From positions 62,001 to 126,000 of the forward strand of contig QWDQ01000037.1 of NCBI GenBank assembly GCA_003868215.1: a stretch of DNA of 64,000 bases. The letters are read 5' to 3'. Below the pieces are notes generated by a model. That model searched no databases, was not told the origin of the DNA, and saw nothing but the letters and a program-made list of their open reading frames with translations. The translations under genes and the position numbers were made by a program. Positions 20,314-30,912 of the stretch are shown here, piece by piece. Position 1 is the stretch's first letter. Every line of letters starts with the position of its first letter. Source of the stretch: Pseudophaeomoniella oleicola. Its lineage: Eukaryota > Ascomycota > Eurotiomycetes > Phaeomoniellales > Phaeomoniellaceae.

Positions 20314-20809
20314 GGCTACTTGAGCGGAGAAGATAACGAGATGAACAGATACGTTTCAACATACCGGTTTGATTACTTTATGGATTTGAATAGTAGGTAA
20401 TGAAGGCACGGATATATAGCATGGATTCGGGGTTTGGATGGGGTTTGTCTAAATGTTTAGAGGACTATGTATGTGTGTTGTTAAAGGAGTTATGATTTGG
20501 GTATAGTGAGGATCTGGGGTCTAGTGTGCTAAAGAGTGAGGTAGGTATCGTGTCCGCTAATGGGGAGTCAAGAGGGGGAAAGGGGGTTATAGCCTTGTTC
20601 TAGGTCGGTGAGGTGTTTGTTGCCAGGGTTGGCTCAAGCAGTTGCGGATGGGGGTTCGGAATCTGAACAGCAGCAGCGTACAGAATGCTTTCTGATTGGG
20701 TGACGGAGTGGGATCCAGATGATTGATCACCTTGTGCAATTCCGGATTGCTGATTCCATCCATAGCTACAGAACGCTGTGTTATCCCTCTGAAATAATGT
20801 ACCGCCGAT

Positions 20810-21566
20810 TCAATAACGTACCTTTGTATATTGTTGATGTAACCAAGCGATGTGGGGTGGCATAGGTACTCCTTCTGCCTTGCCTTCCCCCTGGAAGAAG
20901 ACGCTCTTCAGGCCAAACTCCACATACCCTTCATCTTTGTGAACCTGTGCGCTCATCTCGAATAGACCGTCTGAGGGCCTGACGTCGGTTTTCAGGGGCG
21001 AGTCACCGCATCGGACGACGATGTGTTCCGGGTCGTGGTGGACTACTTCGAAATGATCTGTGATTTGTGTTCCCACTGAATAATCGGAGGTCTTCAGGGA
21101 AGAGACGTCCCACAGTTGGTGCGCAGTCGGCGGACCACGGTACTTTCGCTCAAGATATTTCCTTTGGAATGCATAACCTTATCGTCACCATTGTCAGTCA
21201 ACATTGGCACACGTCTTATCACTCAAGGGTCGTCCGACAGCGAAGTATTTCGGTCGGGACAGGGGAAGCCCACATACCTAAACCACCCCAAACGCCGCGA
21301 CAGAACTCGGTTGTCAATTTGTCCTCATCGGCCAAAAGCCCTGGCTTGATTTTACTCAACGGTACTTTTCTGACACAGTAGTCGTGTAATGTTGGGTTTC
21401 CAGAAGGGTTGTATTTCGCATAGCTGGGGAGAGAAAAGACTGAATCTGCAGGACTGGGAGTAAAAGAGTCATCAAACTTGGAATTGCGCGTCCAGAAAAA
21501 GAAGGTGCCTATCGTTGCACCAGCGCCGACCGCAGTGGTTTTCAGGAGACGGCCGAAGAACGGCAT
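20810..21566 (-). CDS. Conserved fungal protein of unknown function
   Basis: Exon 1 (21566-21278) and exon 2 (from 21177) join through a 100-bp intron to give GVWGGLG-YAFQRKYLERKYRG. The N-terminus has a short hydrophobic segment (TTAVGAGATIGTFFFW) that could be a membrane anchor or mitochondrial signal. The body contains LTTEFCRGVWGGLGY, THxLW-like ...AHQLWDV, and VGTQITDHFEVV...HIVVRCGDSP...GLFEMSAQV...VEFGLKSVFF. I recall this pattern from ascomycete proteins of unknown function. As read, the frame ends at WLHQQYTKVRY. A strong donor-like GTACGT directly after YTK suggests a further exon toward 20,600, but the nearest acceptors give introns of only 33 or 46 bp. The true C-terminus is therefore open. 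Confidence 0.7.
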
Positions 21567-22790
21567 CTAGACGGTTGCTTAAGAGTAGTGGCTATAGTTT
21601 GACGAAACCAGGTATGTAGGACAGTCAAAACATGGATACCCTCGGCGCACTGATGCTATGCAGGCAAGAAGTGTTCACGATAGCAGAGAAACGGACTGAT
21701 GCGGTCAAGCAATAGGAATTGAGCCGAGCTCAAGCTTCGTTGCGGCTAAGTTGAGGTGGAGATAAGCGACGTGGGGAAGTTGATAGGATATCATCCATCA
21801 TGCCATGATCTTGAATCTTCCTCTAAACCAGATCATGTCTGAAATTTGGCACTCAGGATTCACAGCAAGTGGACGAACTCAAGCGTCTAGGAAAATGAGA
21901 GTCTTTCTTCGATTGAGCAATACTCACTGTTGAGCAATACCCATGGAATCGACCCTCACATTCCTGATTGATGCCCGAATAGTCGAACGCTGTAGCAACA
22001 GCAGACAGCTCTTGAACCCCAAGAGTAGAGAAGTGCCATGCAATGCCTTCCAATGGACTGTCGACAGAGAGAGGAATACGCCGAGATCTGATACCGAATG
22101 AACTGAATGGACTGAATGGAAAGCATGGAATGATATCGGCGCGGAAGCAAAGTCGGAGCGACTTGAAGCCGATGTTCCTCGTTACGTCCGCAATAAGATG
22201 AGGCTAAACCGAATCCAGGAAGAGCTTACACCATGACTTTCCTCACGCCCTTGAGGTTTTATCCTAATTGACCATCTCGCTAATACCGAATCTTCATTGC
22301 ATGCCATGCCGAAATCAATCTCATCATCGTTCTCGTTAGCTCCCCTTTTACCGCTAGCTCACCTCGTCCTTCTGCCTTGATTCGTCCAATAGACGAGTGC
22401 AACGTCTTGAGTTCCAACCAACTCCCATTCTGGTGATATCTCGCGCTGGCAATTAACAGTCATGCTGAACCCCCAAGTCTTTCGAATGTTGTTCTGAATA
22501 CGTGCGTAACCAATAGACGGTATACGACTATGGCCCTGTTGAAACCTGGAGCCGGTAGGTCATCGGTGTATCAACTGGCCGTTAGCGTTGAGAGGATGTC
22601 GTTGTAAGACGCGCCTTTACAATGCATAAGATTGGTCGCTTTTCCTTTGTCATGTTTTCCCTTCCTAACCTATATTCAATACTCTTGAGAACGTAATCTT
22701 TCCACTTTGTTGTCACGGGTGTACGCTTCCTTAGAAGCTTCCCCTAAACACCCAAGTCAAGGATATCAACAAATTCCGAAATACCTCAAA
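21567..22790. other. Divergent intergenic region, 1.2 kb
   Basis: Promoters of the unknown minus-strand gene and of the RTA1-like gene lie here. A small tandem (GAACTGAATG / GACTGAATG) occurs near 22095-22120. No gene is supported. Confidence 0.5.
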
Positions 22791-23883
22791 ATGTCCTCAA
22801 GTGATGACCACCTGATCGCCTACGGCCCAAATGCGAATTGTACTCTTGCAATCTGTCCGATCACATCAAGTGTTTACCAATACCGCCCCAACCTCGCTGC
22901 CAACTCTATCTTCATCGCCTTGTTTGGCCTCTGTATGATCCGAGCAATCTACCAAGGTTATAAATGGCGCACGTACTGGTTCACGAACTCGATGGTTTTA
23001 GGCTGCATGGCTGAAATGATAGGATACGGGGGAAGGATCATGCTATATCAAAACCCCTTCTCATTCTCCGGGTTCCTGATGCAAATCTGTACTGTCGCCC
23101 GTCTCCTGTGTGAATTCACTGTCCCTGATACTGATAATATCGACAGGCTGTATCACGTTTGCTCCTGTCTTCTTCTGTGCTGCGATCTATTTCACGCTTT
23201 CCAAGATCGTTGAACGCTTAGGTCGCGAATACTCTCGCCTACGCCCATCCTATTACTACATCGGTTTCTTGACCTGCGATGGCATCTCTCTTGTTCTCCA
23301 AGCGTCCGGCGGATCGCTCTCATCATCATCCAGAGGAAGCAGCCATATTGGTGTCGACACCGCCCTTGCCGGCCTATCATTCCAAGTCTTTACGCTGTCG
23401 GTCTTCATCGGCCTGACCGTCGACTTCGGCGTGCGCTGGTGGAAAGCAACCAAGGGGACTGTGCCTCTGGACAGACAATTCAAGATCTTCGTCCTCGCTC
23501 TTTCAACCGCCATCATCCTCATCCTCATCCGGTGCATATATCGTATCGACGAGCTGTCGAACGGGTACACCGGCTCTCTCATACATAACGAAGGCCTCTT
23601 CATCGCCCTCGAAGGAGTGTAAGTTCCCTCCCCCGTCCTGCTCAAAGAAAGCCTCCCTTCTAGAAATTCCCTTCTCACCTATAACAGCATGATCATCATC
23701 GCAGCCCTAACCCTCAACATCGCCCATCCCGGCCCCGTCTTCTCCTCTTCTTCCTCGTCCTCCACCACCACCGAAGAAAACCAGACTCAACAACACCGTC
23801 GACGGACCACGTCCGTAGAGAAAGCCTATGGCGCTTCTTCTGATTCGTCGGAACAACACGCTACGGCTACTATGTCTGTTTGA
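22791..23883 (+). CDS. RTA1-like (lipid-translocating exporter family) protein
   Basis: Three exons (22791-23088, 23147-23618, 23688-23883) encode 321 aa; phases agree. It is a seven-span RTA1-domain membrane protein. The luminal N-terminus carries CTLAICPI, the first span is ANSIFIALFGLCMIRAIYQG, and then come MVLGCMAEMIGYGGRIML, CCITFAPVFFCAAIYFTLSKIV, FLTCDGISLVLQASGGSLSS, VFIGLTVDFGVRWW and IRCIYRIDELSNGYTGSLIHNE, a strong family signature. The Ser-rich cytoplasmic tail is short. Family members (RTA1, RSB1, YLR046C-like) confer resistance to toxic compounds or move sphingoid bases; which of these applies here cannot be told. The start ATG 22791 follows an A-rich context (caaaATG). Confidence 0.93.
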
Positions 23884-24987
23884 TGAGAAGTGCTTGAAGA
23901 TATATACTTGCGCTTGGAAGAACGTTTTAGCGAAGGCGAAAGAGAAGGGTAAATGCGGTAATCAGTATACGTTATGGAGTTATAGAGTGCCTCGTTACAA
24001 GGAGTCTTTTTTTGGGGGGGGGGGGAATATGTATTTTCTCGCTAAGTTATTCACTTACGTGTACGAACGATATAGTCCATTTCAGTTCCACCTCCTGAAT
24101 GATGATACAATAGGCAAGTCTGGATCTGGACATTGTACCTAGTATTTGAGCAAGTGCCTTTGTTTGTTTTGATAGAAGTTGATACTACGGATTTCATGAT
24201 ATATATTTGAGAGCGACGTGCCTTACTACCACCATCCTCAAGATAGGGTAGCTGGAATCTATTTGACAATTGAGCTTTCTGGTTTCTCGTCGTTGGAAGT
24301 GGTAGAGAGACGTTGGTCGATGGCGAGTCACATCGTAGATACAACCACATGTAACATAATGGGTCACGGCGTCTGGTTTGGAAGCGTCGGAATGTACATG
24401 CAACGTGATCTCAGTATTGCATGAAGCAGTCTCTGCACCCAGGTAGGGACTCTTGGTCGTCTCGACGTTGTGATGACCATGGCTCGTTCACCGAAGATAT
24501 CGAGCTGTGACGGTCTGGCGGACTATAGCGCTAGACAGCAGCCACCAATTATGAACGGATCGCTGCAGAGATACTGATACGCTCGATTGTTTATAGAGGC
24601 CACCGGCACCACTCAGAAGGACTAGCCAGTTCCAAGGACTAGGCAATTCTTGGTAGTCGCTGACCATGAGTGCTGTAGGGCGTCTCTCACAATTTGATAG
24701 TGGTATGCTGGTATTCCTATCGTAAATCTCGTTCAAGACGTAGTGCTTTGAGCTGCGGTGAGTTCTGTGTAGCGACCACAGCTAAAATGCAGTATTACTG
24801 CCCCGGGTAGTGAGAACTCCACCGACAGCCATAGAGCACGATGGAGTCCATGATGTGTTCGTCGATAGAAGCAATTCGCACCGACCTCACAGCGTTCTTC
24901 TGACCAGAAAGCTGCGTGGTAGCTCTTTCATGAGAGTGCGTCGCCGTGGCGGACAAAAGGTAGAGCCTCGACGGCTTTCCTGAACGC
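23884..24987. other. Convergent intergenic region, 1.1 kb
   Basis: The gap lies between the RTA1-like gene and the 3' end of FCF1. It includes a T7G12 homopolymer junction at 24007-24025. Frames are short and lack features. No gene is supported. Confidence 0.5.
24007..24025 (+). repeat. Homopolymer T7G12
   Basis: A run of seven T is directly followed by twelve G, in the gap between convergent genes. Confidence 0.9.
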
Positions 24988-25735
24988 TCACTTCTCAGGG
25001 GCGTCGGGGAGGCGCTCGATAACGTATTTACCCTTGGCGACACTCATTATGGGCACACCAGGAATCTTGCGTACCCTCCTTTTGAGGTCTCTGTCGTTCG
25101 TCGCAACAATGTAGATCTTATGCTTCATGACCCTGTCAACGATGCAGTCATCGGCATAGACACCTTTGTGGTCGCATTTGAGTCGTTCCCATCGCTCATC
25201 TCGCGCAATTCGAAGGGCAATTCGATACTTCTGGCCCAATTTCTCTAGTTCCGCCATCTAGACCGGAGGGATTAGTACTGTAAGCAGGAAAGGACTAGGG
25301 CAAATCTTACAACGCAATCGCTGATGACGGGAATACATTTTGCGTAGAGACAGTCCATCATTGTTGGTAATAGCTCCAGCTTCTTCTGAACAGTATGAGA
25401 CAAGAAGTTGGTGTCGATCAGAACTGAATATGGCGGAACAAGTGCTGTGTTGTATTGGAAGAAGAGCGCAGAGGAGACTTGAGGACTGCAAGATGTCAGT
25501 TGCTGCGACGTAGACCAACCATGAGGAATGCCACAAACATTTCTCGGACGACTTCATCTCCTTTTGCCTTCTCTTTGCTGACAATCTCCCCCTTGTCCTG
25601 GTTCTTCTTCAGCCTCGCATCCCGTTGGCCGATAATGCGCTTGACCTAAGGAGTGGTTAACGATGACATATACTTCCACTCAGGATATTGATCGCATACT
25701 TGGGCAAATTTTCTGGTCCGTTTGGCGACACCCAT
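24988..25735 (-). CDS. FCF1: FCF1, PIN-domain rRNA-processing protein
   Basis: Four exons (25735-25700, 25645-25539, 25485-25311, 25257-24988) encode 195 aa, close to the 189 aa of the yeast protein. The N-terminus [15 protein letters not shown] is basic. The PIN domain follows: [33 protein letters not shown] with Asp72 of the acidic centre, [30 protein letters not shown], and [23 protein letters not shown]1/UTP24 is the endonuclease of the nucleolar small-subunit processome that cuts pre-rRNA in early 18S maturation. Catalytic acids appear intact. The second intron uses a GTTTGT donor, which restores the exact family sequence REIPQVSS. It is divergent from the CSI2-like gene. Confidence 0.96.
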
Positions 25736-26349
25736 GGCAGCTTCTTCTTCTTAAGGTAGAGAGCTACACTCAAGATAAGAGCGAAGTATGGTCTTGGATG
25801 TCCGGATAGAAGTTCGGCGGTACTAATGCGAGACAAAAATTTTGGTGTTCGTATGTAATGTCTCGGCATGTCGGTAGTTCTACATCGTAGTTGGTTAGTT
25901 GGTTAGTAATTACGCAGTAGCTGGAGATCCTTTATCAGTTTCTCCGCCAACTAATTATAGCGACATTCCACACTGGAACACGTAACGTAAGTAACGTAAA
26001 GTAACGTAAAGTAAACCCCAGAAAAGAACTACGCCTCAGTCGTAAACATTCAAGGGTTGTCGTTGTCGTTGTCCATGACCCTTGTTCCCATTGTTCTCTC
26101 GCTCTCTTCCTCTCATACCAACTCTTACAACCTCTGCTACAAATACATGTCAATTGTGTAACTTCACACATATTCAAGTTTCGGTGATTTGATATTTTTG
26201 ACAGACAGCCAACTCATTCACTCACTCTGCAAGGGTCTATAGGACCCTTCAGTCGCAACTACACTTACGTACCTGCATATCCCTTGGTCGGTTGTGCTGC
26301 AGGTGTCACATATGCTACGAGCGCCACACGATTCATAAACATAGCCAAG
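25736..26349. promoter_or_regulatory. Bidirectional promoter FCF1 / CSI2-like, with ACGTAA repeats
   Basis: This gap of 614 bp separates two divergent genes. At 25979-26015 it holds repeated ACGTAA(A)GTA units (ACGTAACGTAAGTAACGTAAAGTAACGTAAAGTAA pattern). Both genes must take their promoters from this gap. Function of the repeats is inferred only from position. Confidence 0.5.
25979..26015. repeat. Short tandem repeat of GTAACGTAAA type
   Basis: There are about four imperfect copies of a 9-10 bp unit containing ACGTAA. The repeat lies within the shared upstream region of FCF1 and the CSI2-like gene. Confidence 0.8.
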
Positions 26350-27372
26350 ATGCGCTTGTCAAGATCGAGACCCTGGGGCACTGTGCCGGCTATACTGTTC
26401 ACATCTGCTGGTCTCCTAACAGCAGTGAAAGCACAAGATAATGACATGCCAACTTTGCCCGCTGCCACCGATCCTGCCGCAGCGACGACTGGGGCAGCTG
26501 CGGCCTCATCGACTGGCACAGATTTGCCCTTCTTAACCTCAGGTAGCGCCGCAGCGTCCTCCGATGGTGCGATGCCCACGCTCCCTACGCTATCCAGCTC
26601 AACCTCATCGTCGATTCCAATTCCAACCGTCATTGTGCCGCCAACCCAGAATGCTCCATACATGCAGAAGTCGAATCTTCCAGAGGGGACTGTCTTTATA
26701 TGTGTCGGCGCAGGACTGGCATTCATCGGGCTGATGATGGTCGCTTGGAGGCTACTGGTGACCTGGATGGTAAATAGATCTGTCAGGAAGGCGGCCATGG
26801 GACAATACACACACGACTCTAAGACTTTCGACAAGCAACGAAGAAAATCCGGGTTCTACTCCCAGAGTCCGGATTCGACTCTGTCTCTCGAGAAACTCAG
26901 CAAGGCTGGTCGTCACGTCTCGTCAGGACCCTTACCCAAGAATCAACCACCACCACCTTCCAGCCTCTTCTTCTCCCCAACCGCCGGCGCAGGTATGCAA
27001 TCCATGGGAAGTCGAAACTCTTCCGGCTACCTCCCCGCCGGCTACTACTCCGCCGGAAACTCCGCCGCAGGCAACGGAATGCCCATGACCCAAATAGGCG
27101 GAGCCGCAGCCGCCGCCGGCAAACGCCCTCCATCGAACGCATATTCCCACCTCCCACCGTCGACGCCGTTTCAAGACAGCCCCGACCATTCTCCCGAGCT
27201 GAGACCCGGACGATTCCCCGGCGCACATGATTCGGCAAGCAGTCTACCGACATCCACCGTCACCCAGTCGACGAGGACACCGAGCACGTACCTGGAGGAC
27301 CTGATGAGCATTCCGCCTCTTCCACCGCCGAGGAATCATAATAGGACGAACTCGGATCACTCTCGACGGTAG
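26350..27372 (+). CDS. CSI2-like single-pass surface membrane protein
   Basis: A single exon of 340 aa starts at ATG 26350, chosen because the following residues (MRLSRSRPWGTVPAILFTSA...AVKA) form a signal peptide. A Ser/Thr/Ala/Pro-rich, probably O-mannosylated, ectodomain of about 90 residues leads to APYMQKSNLPEGTVFICVGA and one membrane span (GAGLAFIGLMMVAWRLLVTW), then a long basic, Ser/Pro/Gly-rich cytoplasmic tail. The PEGTVFI-plus-span arrangement resembles yeast Csi2, linked genetically to chitin synthase 3 function and vacuole or bud-neck location. I give the family with moderate confidence. The 3' third is much more GC-rich than the 5' part. Confidence 0.75.
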   Translation: MRLSRSRPWGTVPAILFTSAGLLTAVKAQDNDMPTLPAATDPAAATTGAAAASSTGTDLPFLTSGSAAASSDGAMPTLPTLSSSTSSSIPIPTVIVPPTQNAPYMQKSNLPEGTVFICVGAGLAFIGLMMVAWRLLVTWMVNRSVRKAAMGQYTHDSKTFDKQRRKSGFYSQSPDSTLSLEKLSKAGRHVSSGPLPKNQPPPPSSLFFSPTAGAGMQSMGSRNSSGYLPAGYYSAGNSAAGNGMPMTQIGGAAAAAGKRPPSNAYSHLPPSTPFQDSPDHSPELRPGRFPGAHDSASSLPTSTVTQSTRTPSTYLEDLMSIPPLPPPRNHNRTNSDHSRR

Positions 27373-28146
27373 AGCATTGCAGTATGCATGGCTCACGAGC
27401 AATTGCGTCGAGCCTTTGTGAAACAAGAAAAATGGTCTTACTTGACATGGAATCTCATCAATAAATCTGAAACTACGAATGAACATGTCTGGTTCGGAAG
27501 CTGGGTGGATTTTACTGCTACCAAGGAAAGGGTCGACGATTCATCATAGCGAAAACGGTTGATTTTGGGCATTTGCAGGCGCTTTTCTTTTAGATGACGT
27601 CCAAGAAATGAAGGAAAAAGGAGAAGGGAAATGTGGATTTTGGAAGGCATGTCATATATTTCAGCGAGCGAGCTAGGAGGAATATTGAGAAAGCATTTGG
27701 TTCTCTTTCTGGTTAGAAGTCCAGTGTATTTTCTACCTAGATAGCGAAACACGACCGAGAGTATCTTCGGCGTATCCGAAATTCTTTCTGTGTCATTAAG
27801 CCATTCAATCATTTATTTCTGCCTGACGATGCTGGGTAACAGAAGAAAGTACTTCATCCGCAGTCAAAAAGGGGGGGGGGGGTCCACCAAAGACTCTAAT
27901 TAGTATGGTTGTAGTGTCGTGAGATTAGGCTGAGCCGGAGGATGTAGTAATAGGTTATTTAGACAGTAGAAACTGTCGATAAGTATTTGCGATTAAGAGA
28001 CATCTCCAGCGAGGTGGTGCTCGGTTTGGAATGGCGTCGCCTGATGCAATGACGGACGAGCAACAGTGCTTGGAAACAAAATCCCCCGACATCTTGGACG
28101 CCAACCCAAAGGTATGGGTAGAAATTGGTGATTCCCTCGTGACCTT
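27373..28146. other. Convergent intergenic region
   Basis: The gap lies between the CSI2-like gene and the 3' end of the minus-strand regulator. It contains a G12 homopolymer at 27871-27882. No gene is seen. Confidence 0.5.
27871..27882 (+). repeat. Homopolymer G12
   Basis: Twelve G follow five A in the 3' gap between the CSI2-like gene and regulator 1. Confidence 0.9.
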
Positions 28147-30475
28147 TCAACCTGCGGACCATTCTTGTAGTAGCTGCTGGACTCTGTACTCCGTAGGCCA
28201 TCCCAGCTCTGTCTCAATGCCTCGTAATAACTCCAAGATTGTCTCTCGGGACTGCGCATCCTCGAGTGCCTGCCCGGCGACAAATAAAGGCTGTACAGAA
28301 TAGACACGCACAGATCCTTCAGGTCTTGAACGTGATATTGCACATATCTCGTGGCTATGGTATCTGATATCTTCCTTGATTGACTGATACGATTTCAACC
28401 GACGAGTGACCGTACTCCTGCGAGCTGTCGATTCATGTGGCTTGTTTATAGCCAGCAGGATCCTAGCGAAATGGTACTGCTGCATTGTGGCCGCACACAT
28501 GGGAATGTTGTACCAGACTTCGGGGAATGGCCGAATATCGACCCTAATCGTAGGATGAAAGACATCAGGTAATTGTTCATACCACACATCTAGTTCATGC
28601 TTTAGTCGTTCCCAACGATTGAGCAGGCTTTCTTGAGATACGGCGAACGGGGTACTGCGTTGTCCCTGTTCTTCACCAATGTAAACATTATCACCGACCG
28701 CAAGAAAATTGACTATCCTGGAAAGTAGCCACACTAGAGCGTTAGATATCATGTCGTGTTTCATCGATTGACCTTCCCCAGGGCCGTCCGAATCATCCTT
28801 GATGCGAATGAGACCATCGTCATCGATTCTAAGGCCTGCAGCTCTCCATGTTTCTAATTTCTCGGAGTCGATACGAGTGGTCGTCTCGTTGATAACTGGA
28901 CTTGTTAGAAGACTTTCACATCGGATTCGAGAGCACACTCACATGAACGGAGCATATCCTGACGGACAAAATACCAGAAAGATGCTGAGAAAGCATTTGG
29001 GAAGTCATTTCGAATCGTGGCCATTTGTCTCATATTGGCCAAGAGTATGTGATCGTAACTAAGCTTGCTGACCTCTGTTATGTTCATTAACAACTTTGCT
29101 CCGCTCAAGCGATGACTCCATGCCCAAGCAGAGCCCTCCAAAAATTCGTAGAGCGAGACAATGGAAGACGCAGCAAGGACGTCATCGGATCTCGTCCCTG
29201 TAATCTCCTGGAGATGAGGATCTTGAAAGTGTGGTAGAAGTATCTGAACCGCTTTCTCATAATATTCTGCAGCGTAGCCCTGCCAATTAACGGTCTCCCA
29301 ATCATCACTCCATCCCGGTCGTGCGATCGTCAAAGTGGTTCTTGCCGAAATAGAGTTTGCTCTTTTGAGGAGAGCAAGGTGTTGTGCAGCATAAGCACAA
29401 CAAGCATATTTCAACAATGGATTCGATAACGCCTTGACCGGAACATAAGACGAAAAATATGAAGTAGGATCGAAAAGATCCATCCTCTAGCATTGTTAGT
29501 GTACATACTTACCGGGAAACCTCACAACTTACCATTGCCCTGGAGTTTCAGAGAAATGACGTAAGAGGTAGGCAACCTCTTGGTCTCGTTCGACAGGGAT
29601 ATCGCCTTTGTTCACTTGTGTAGGATCTGACGCTGACAGAGCTGGATCAAGGAATGCATCGTGTGTAGTAATCGGTGAGTGGAGATTCGGATCAATTGGC
29701 GGAGACGTTGCAGCAGATGGGTTGAGCATAAAGTGTAACTGGTTGTTCTGATCGTTTATAGCGTCGGAGACATTCTCAGACTGATGGTGTGCACGTTTTG
29801 CAGGCGATAATTGCTCATTTGGTGACAGTTGGTTCTGTGCATATGAGATAGCGCTACGAGCGATGCTCGATTCCGTGGATGGAGGCATGCCAGAATACTG
29901 GTCTCGCGTAGCTGCAGCAGATAAGGCTTCCAGTCCATGGGTTGGCATCCCAAGGCCATGCCCTGGCATATCCACGGAAGCGCTTTGGTAGATATTTTCC
30001 AACGACCAAGCAGAGCTGTCATGATCGAATGTAGGATCTTGGTCTGGTGGTGGAGGAACATCGTCAAGATCCTGGTTGTACGGATCTGAATTGTCGACAA
30101 ATCGGACTGTGAAGCATGAGCACAAACACAGTTTAAGAAGTGTGCACCTCCTTACTTGTCTTGGGAATCTCCAACCATGTGGTATCCTTGTTGAACGTGT
30201 TCTTGTAGGAGTAGAATCGACCCAGAGAATTCGCAACAGGCACCGAAGAACCTCCCGCTCCGTTCATTGATGCATTTTGTTGATGACGGAAAACAACACC
30301 TTCACCGAAGCGACATTGGCGATTTGCCTTTGTACACTGAGAACAAACAGGCTTGCGCTCATCACATTTGAGCTTGCGCTGACGGCATGTCAGGCTTCGA
30401 ACGCGTCACATGTTAGCTGTTCGTCCTCACACGATCCCTGCCGAAATAACATACCATCCTGTGCGTGATCGCATC
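28147..30475 (-). CDS. Zn2Cys6 transcription factor with fungal-specific TF domain (1)
   Basis: Five exons (30475-30456, 30394-30156, 30106-29533, 29484-28943, 28895-28147) encode 707 aa. All joins keep frame, and a 20-bp first exon splits the first zinc-cluster motif. The binuclear zinc cluster is complete: MRSRTGCLTCRQRKLKC, then CSQCTKANRQC, with spacing C-2-C-6-C-6-C-2-C-6-C. After a Pro/Asp/Ser-rich linker comes the fungal-specific domain beginning ETPGQWMDLFDPTSYF, PVKALSNPLLKYACCAYAA, then RQDMLRSFINETTTRID and WYNIPMCAATMQQYHFARIL. This is a DNA-binding regulator of nuclear location. Targets are unknown; self-regulation or regulation of the divergent neighbour is a reasonable guess from the shared 437-bp gap. 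The acceptor of intron 3 lies two bases after a TAG that would have created a stop. Confidence 0.93.
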
Positions 30476-30912
30476 GCGACAAGCGACGGACCCTTTGAGA
30501 AAAGAGTACCCACGCCGGGTCACTCGAATCTGAAGATTCTCTGACTTCGAAGACGCCGAGAGACGGTCAAGTCGAATTGGTAGCTGCCGTTCAAAATGGA
30601 AGGTCGGACGAAAAGGAATTTGCGGGGGATGTTGAGGAAGGTTTGCCTACGGATGGAGTACGAACTATGAACTGGACGAAGATCTGGAAGAAAATAATTA
30701 CATAGTAATTAATGTACTACTAGTAATTGACTGAGCTGACTAAGCAGTGATACCCTCAACGCCAAGACATTGTATCCCATACGACGAGGGTCGCCGGTGA
30801 AGTTACATGTTACCCAATTTAGTTATTAAACCAATCGTATAAGTCTCTCGAATTCATATATGTTTAGTACATTCTCTGCTGTTTCGACGCCTTAGCCACC
30901 AGAAGACCAGCG
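30476..30912. promoter_or_regulatory. Shared promoter of two divergent Zn2Cys6 regulators
   Basis: This 437-bp gap is the only upstream DNA for both regulator genes. It has an AT-rich centre near 30700-30740 with TAATTAATG and ACTAGTAATTG. I could not identify a definite CGG-type binding site pair. Confidence 0.5.
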
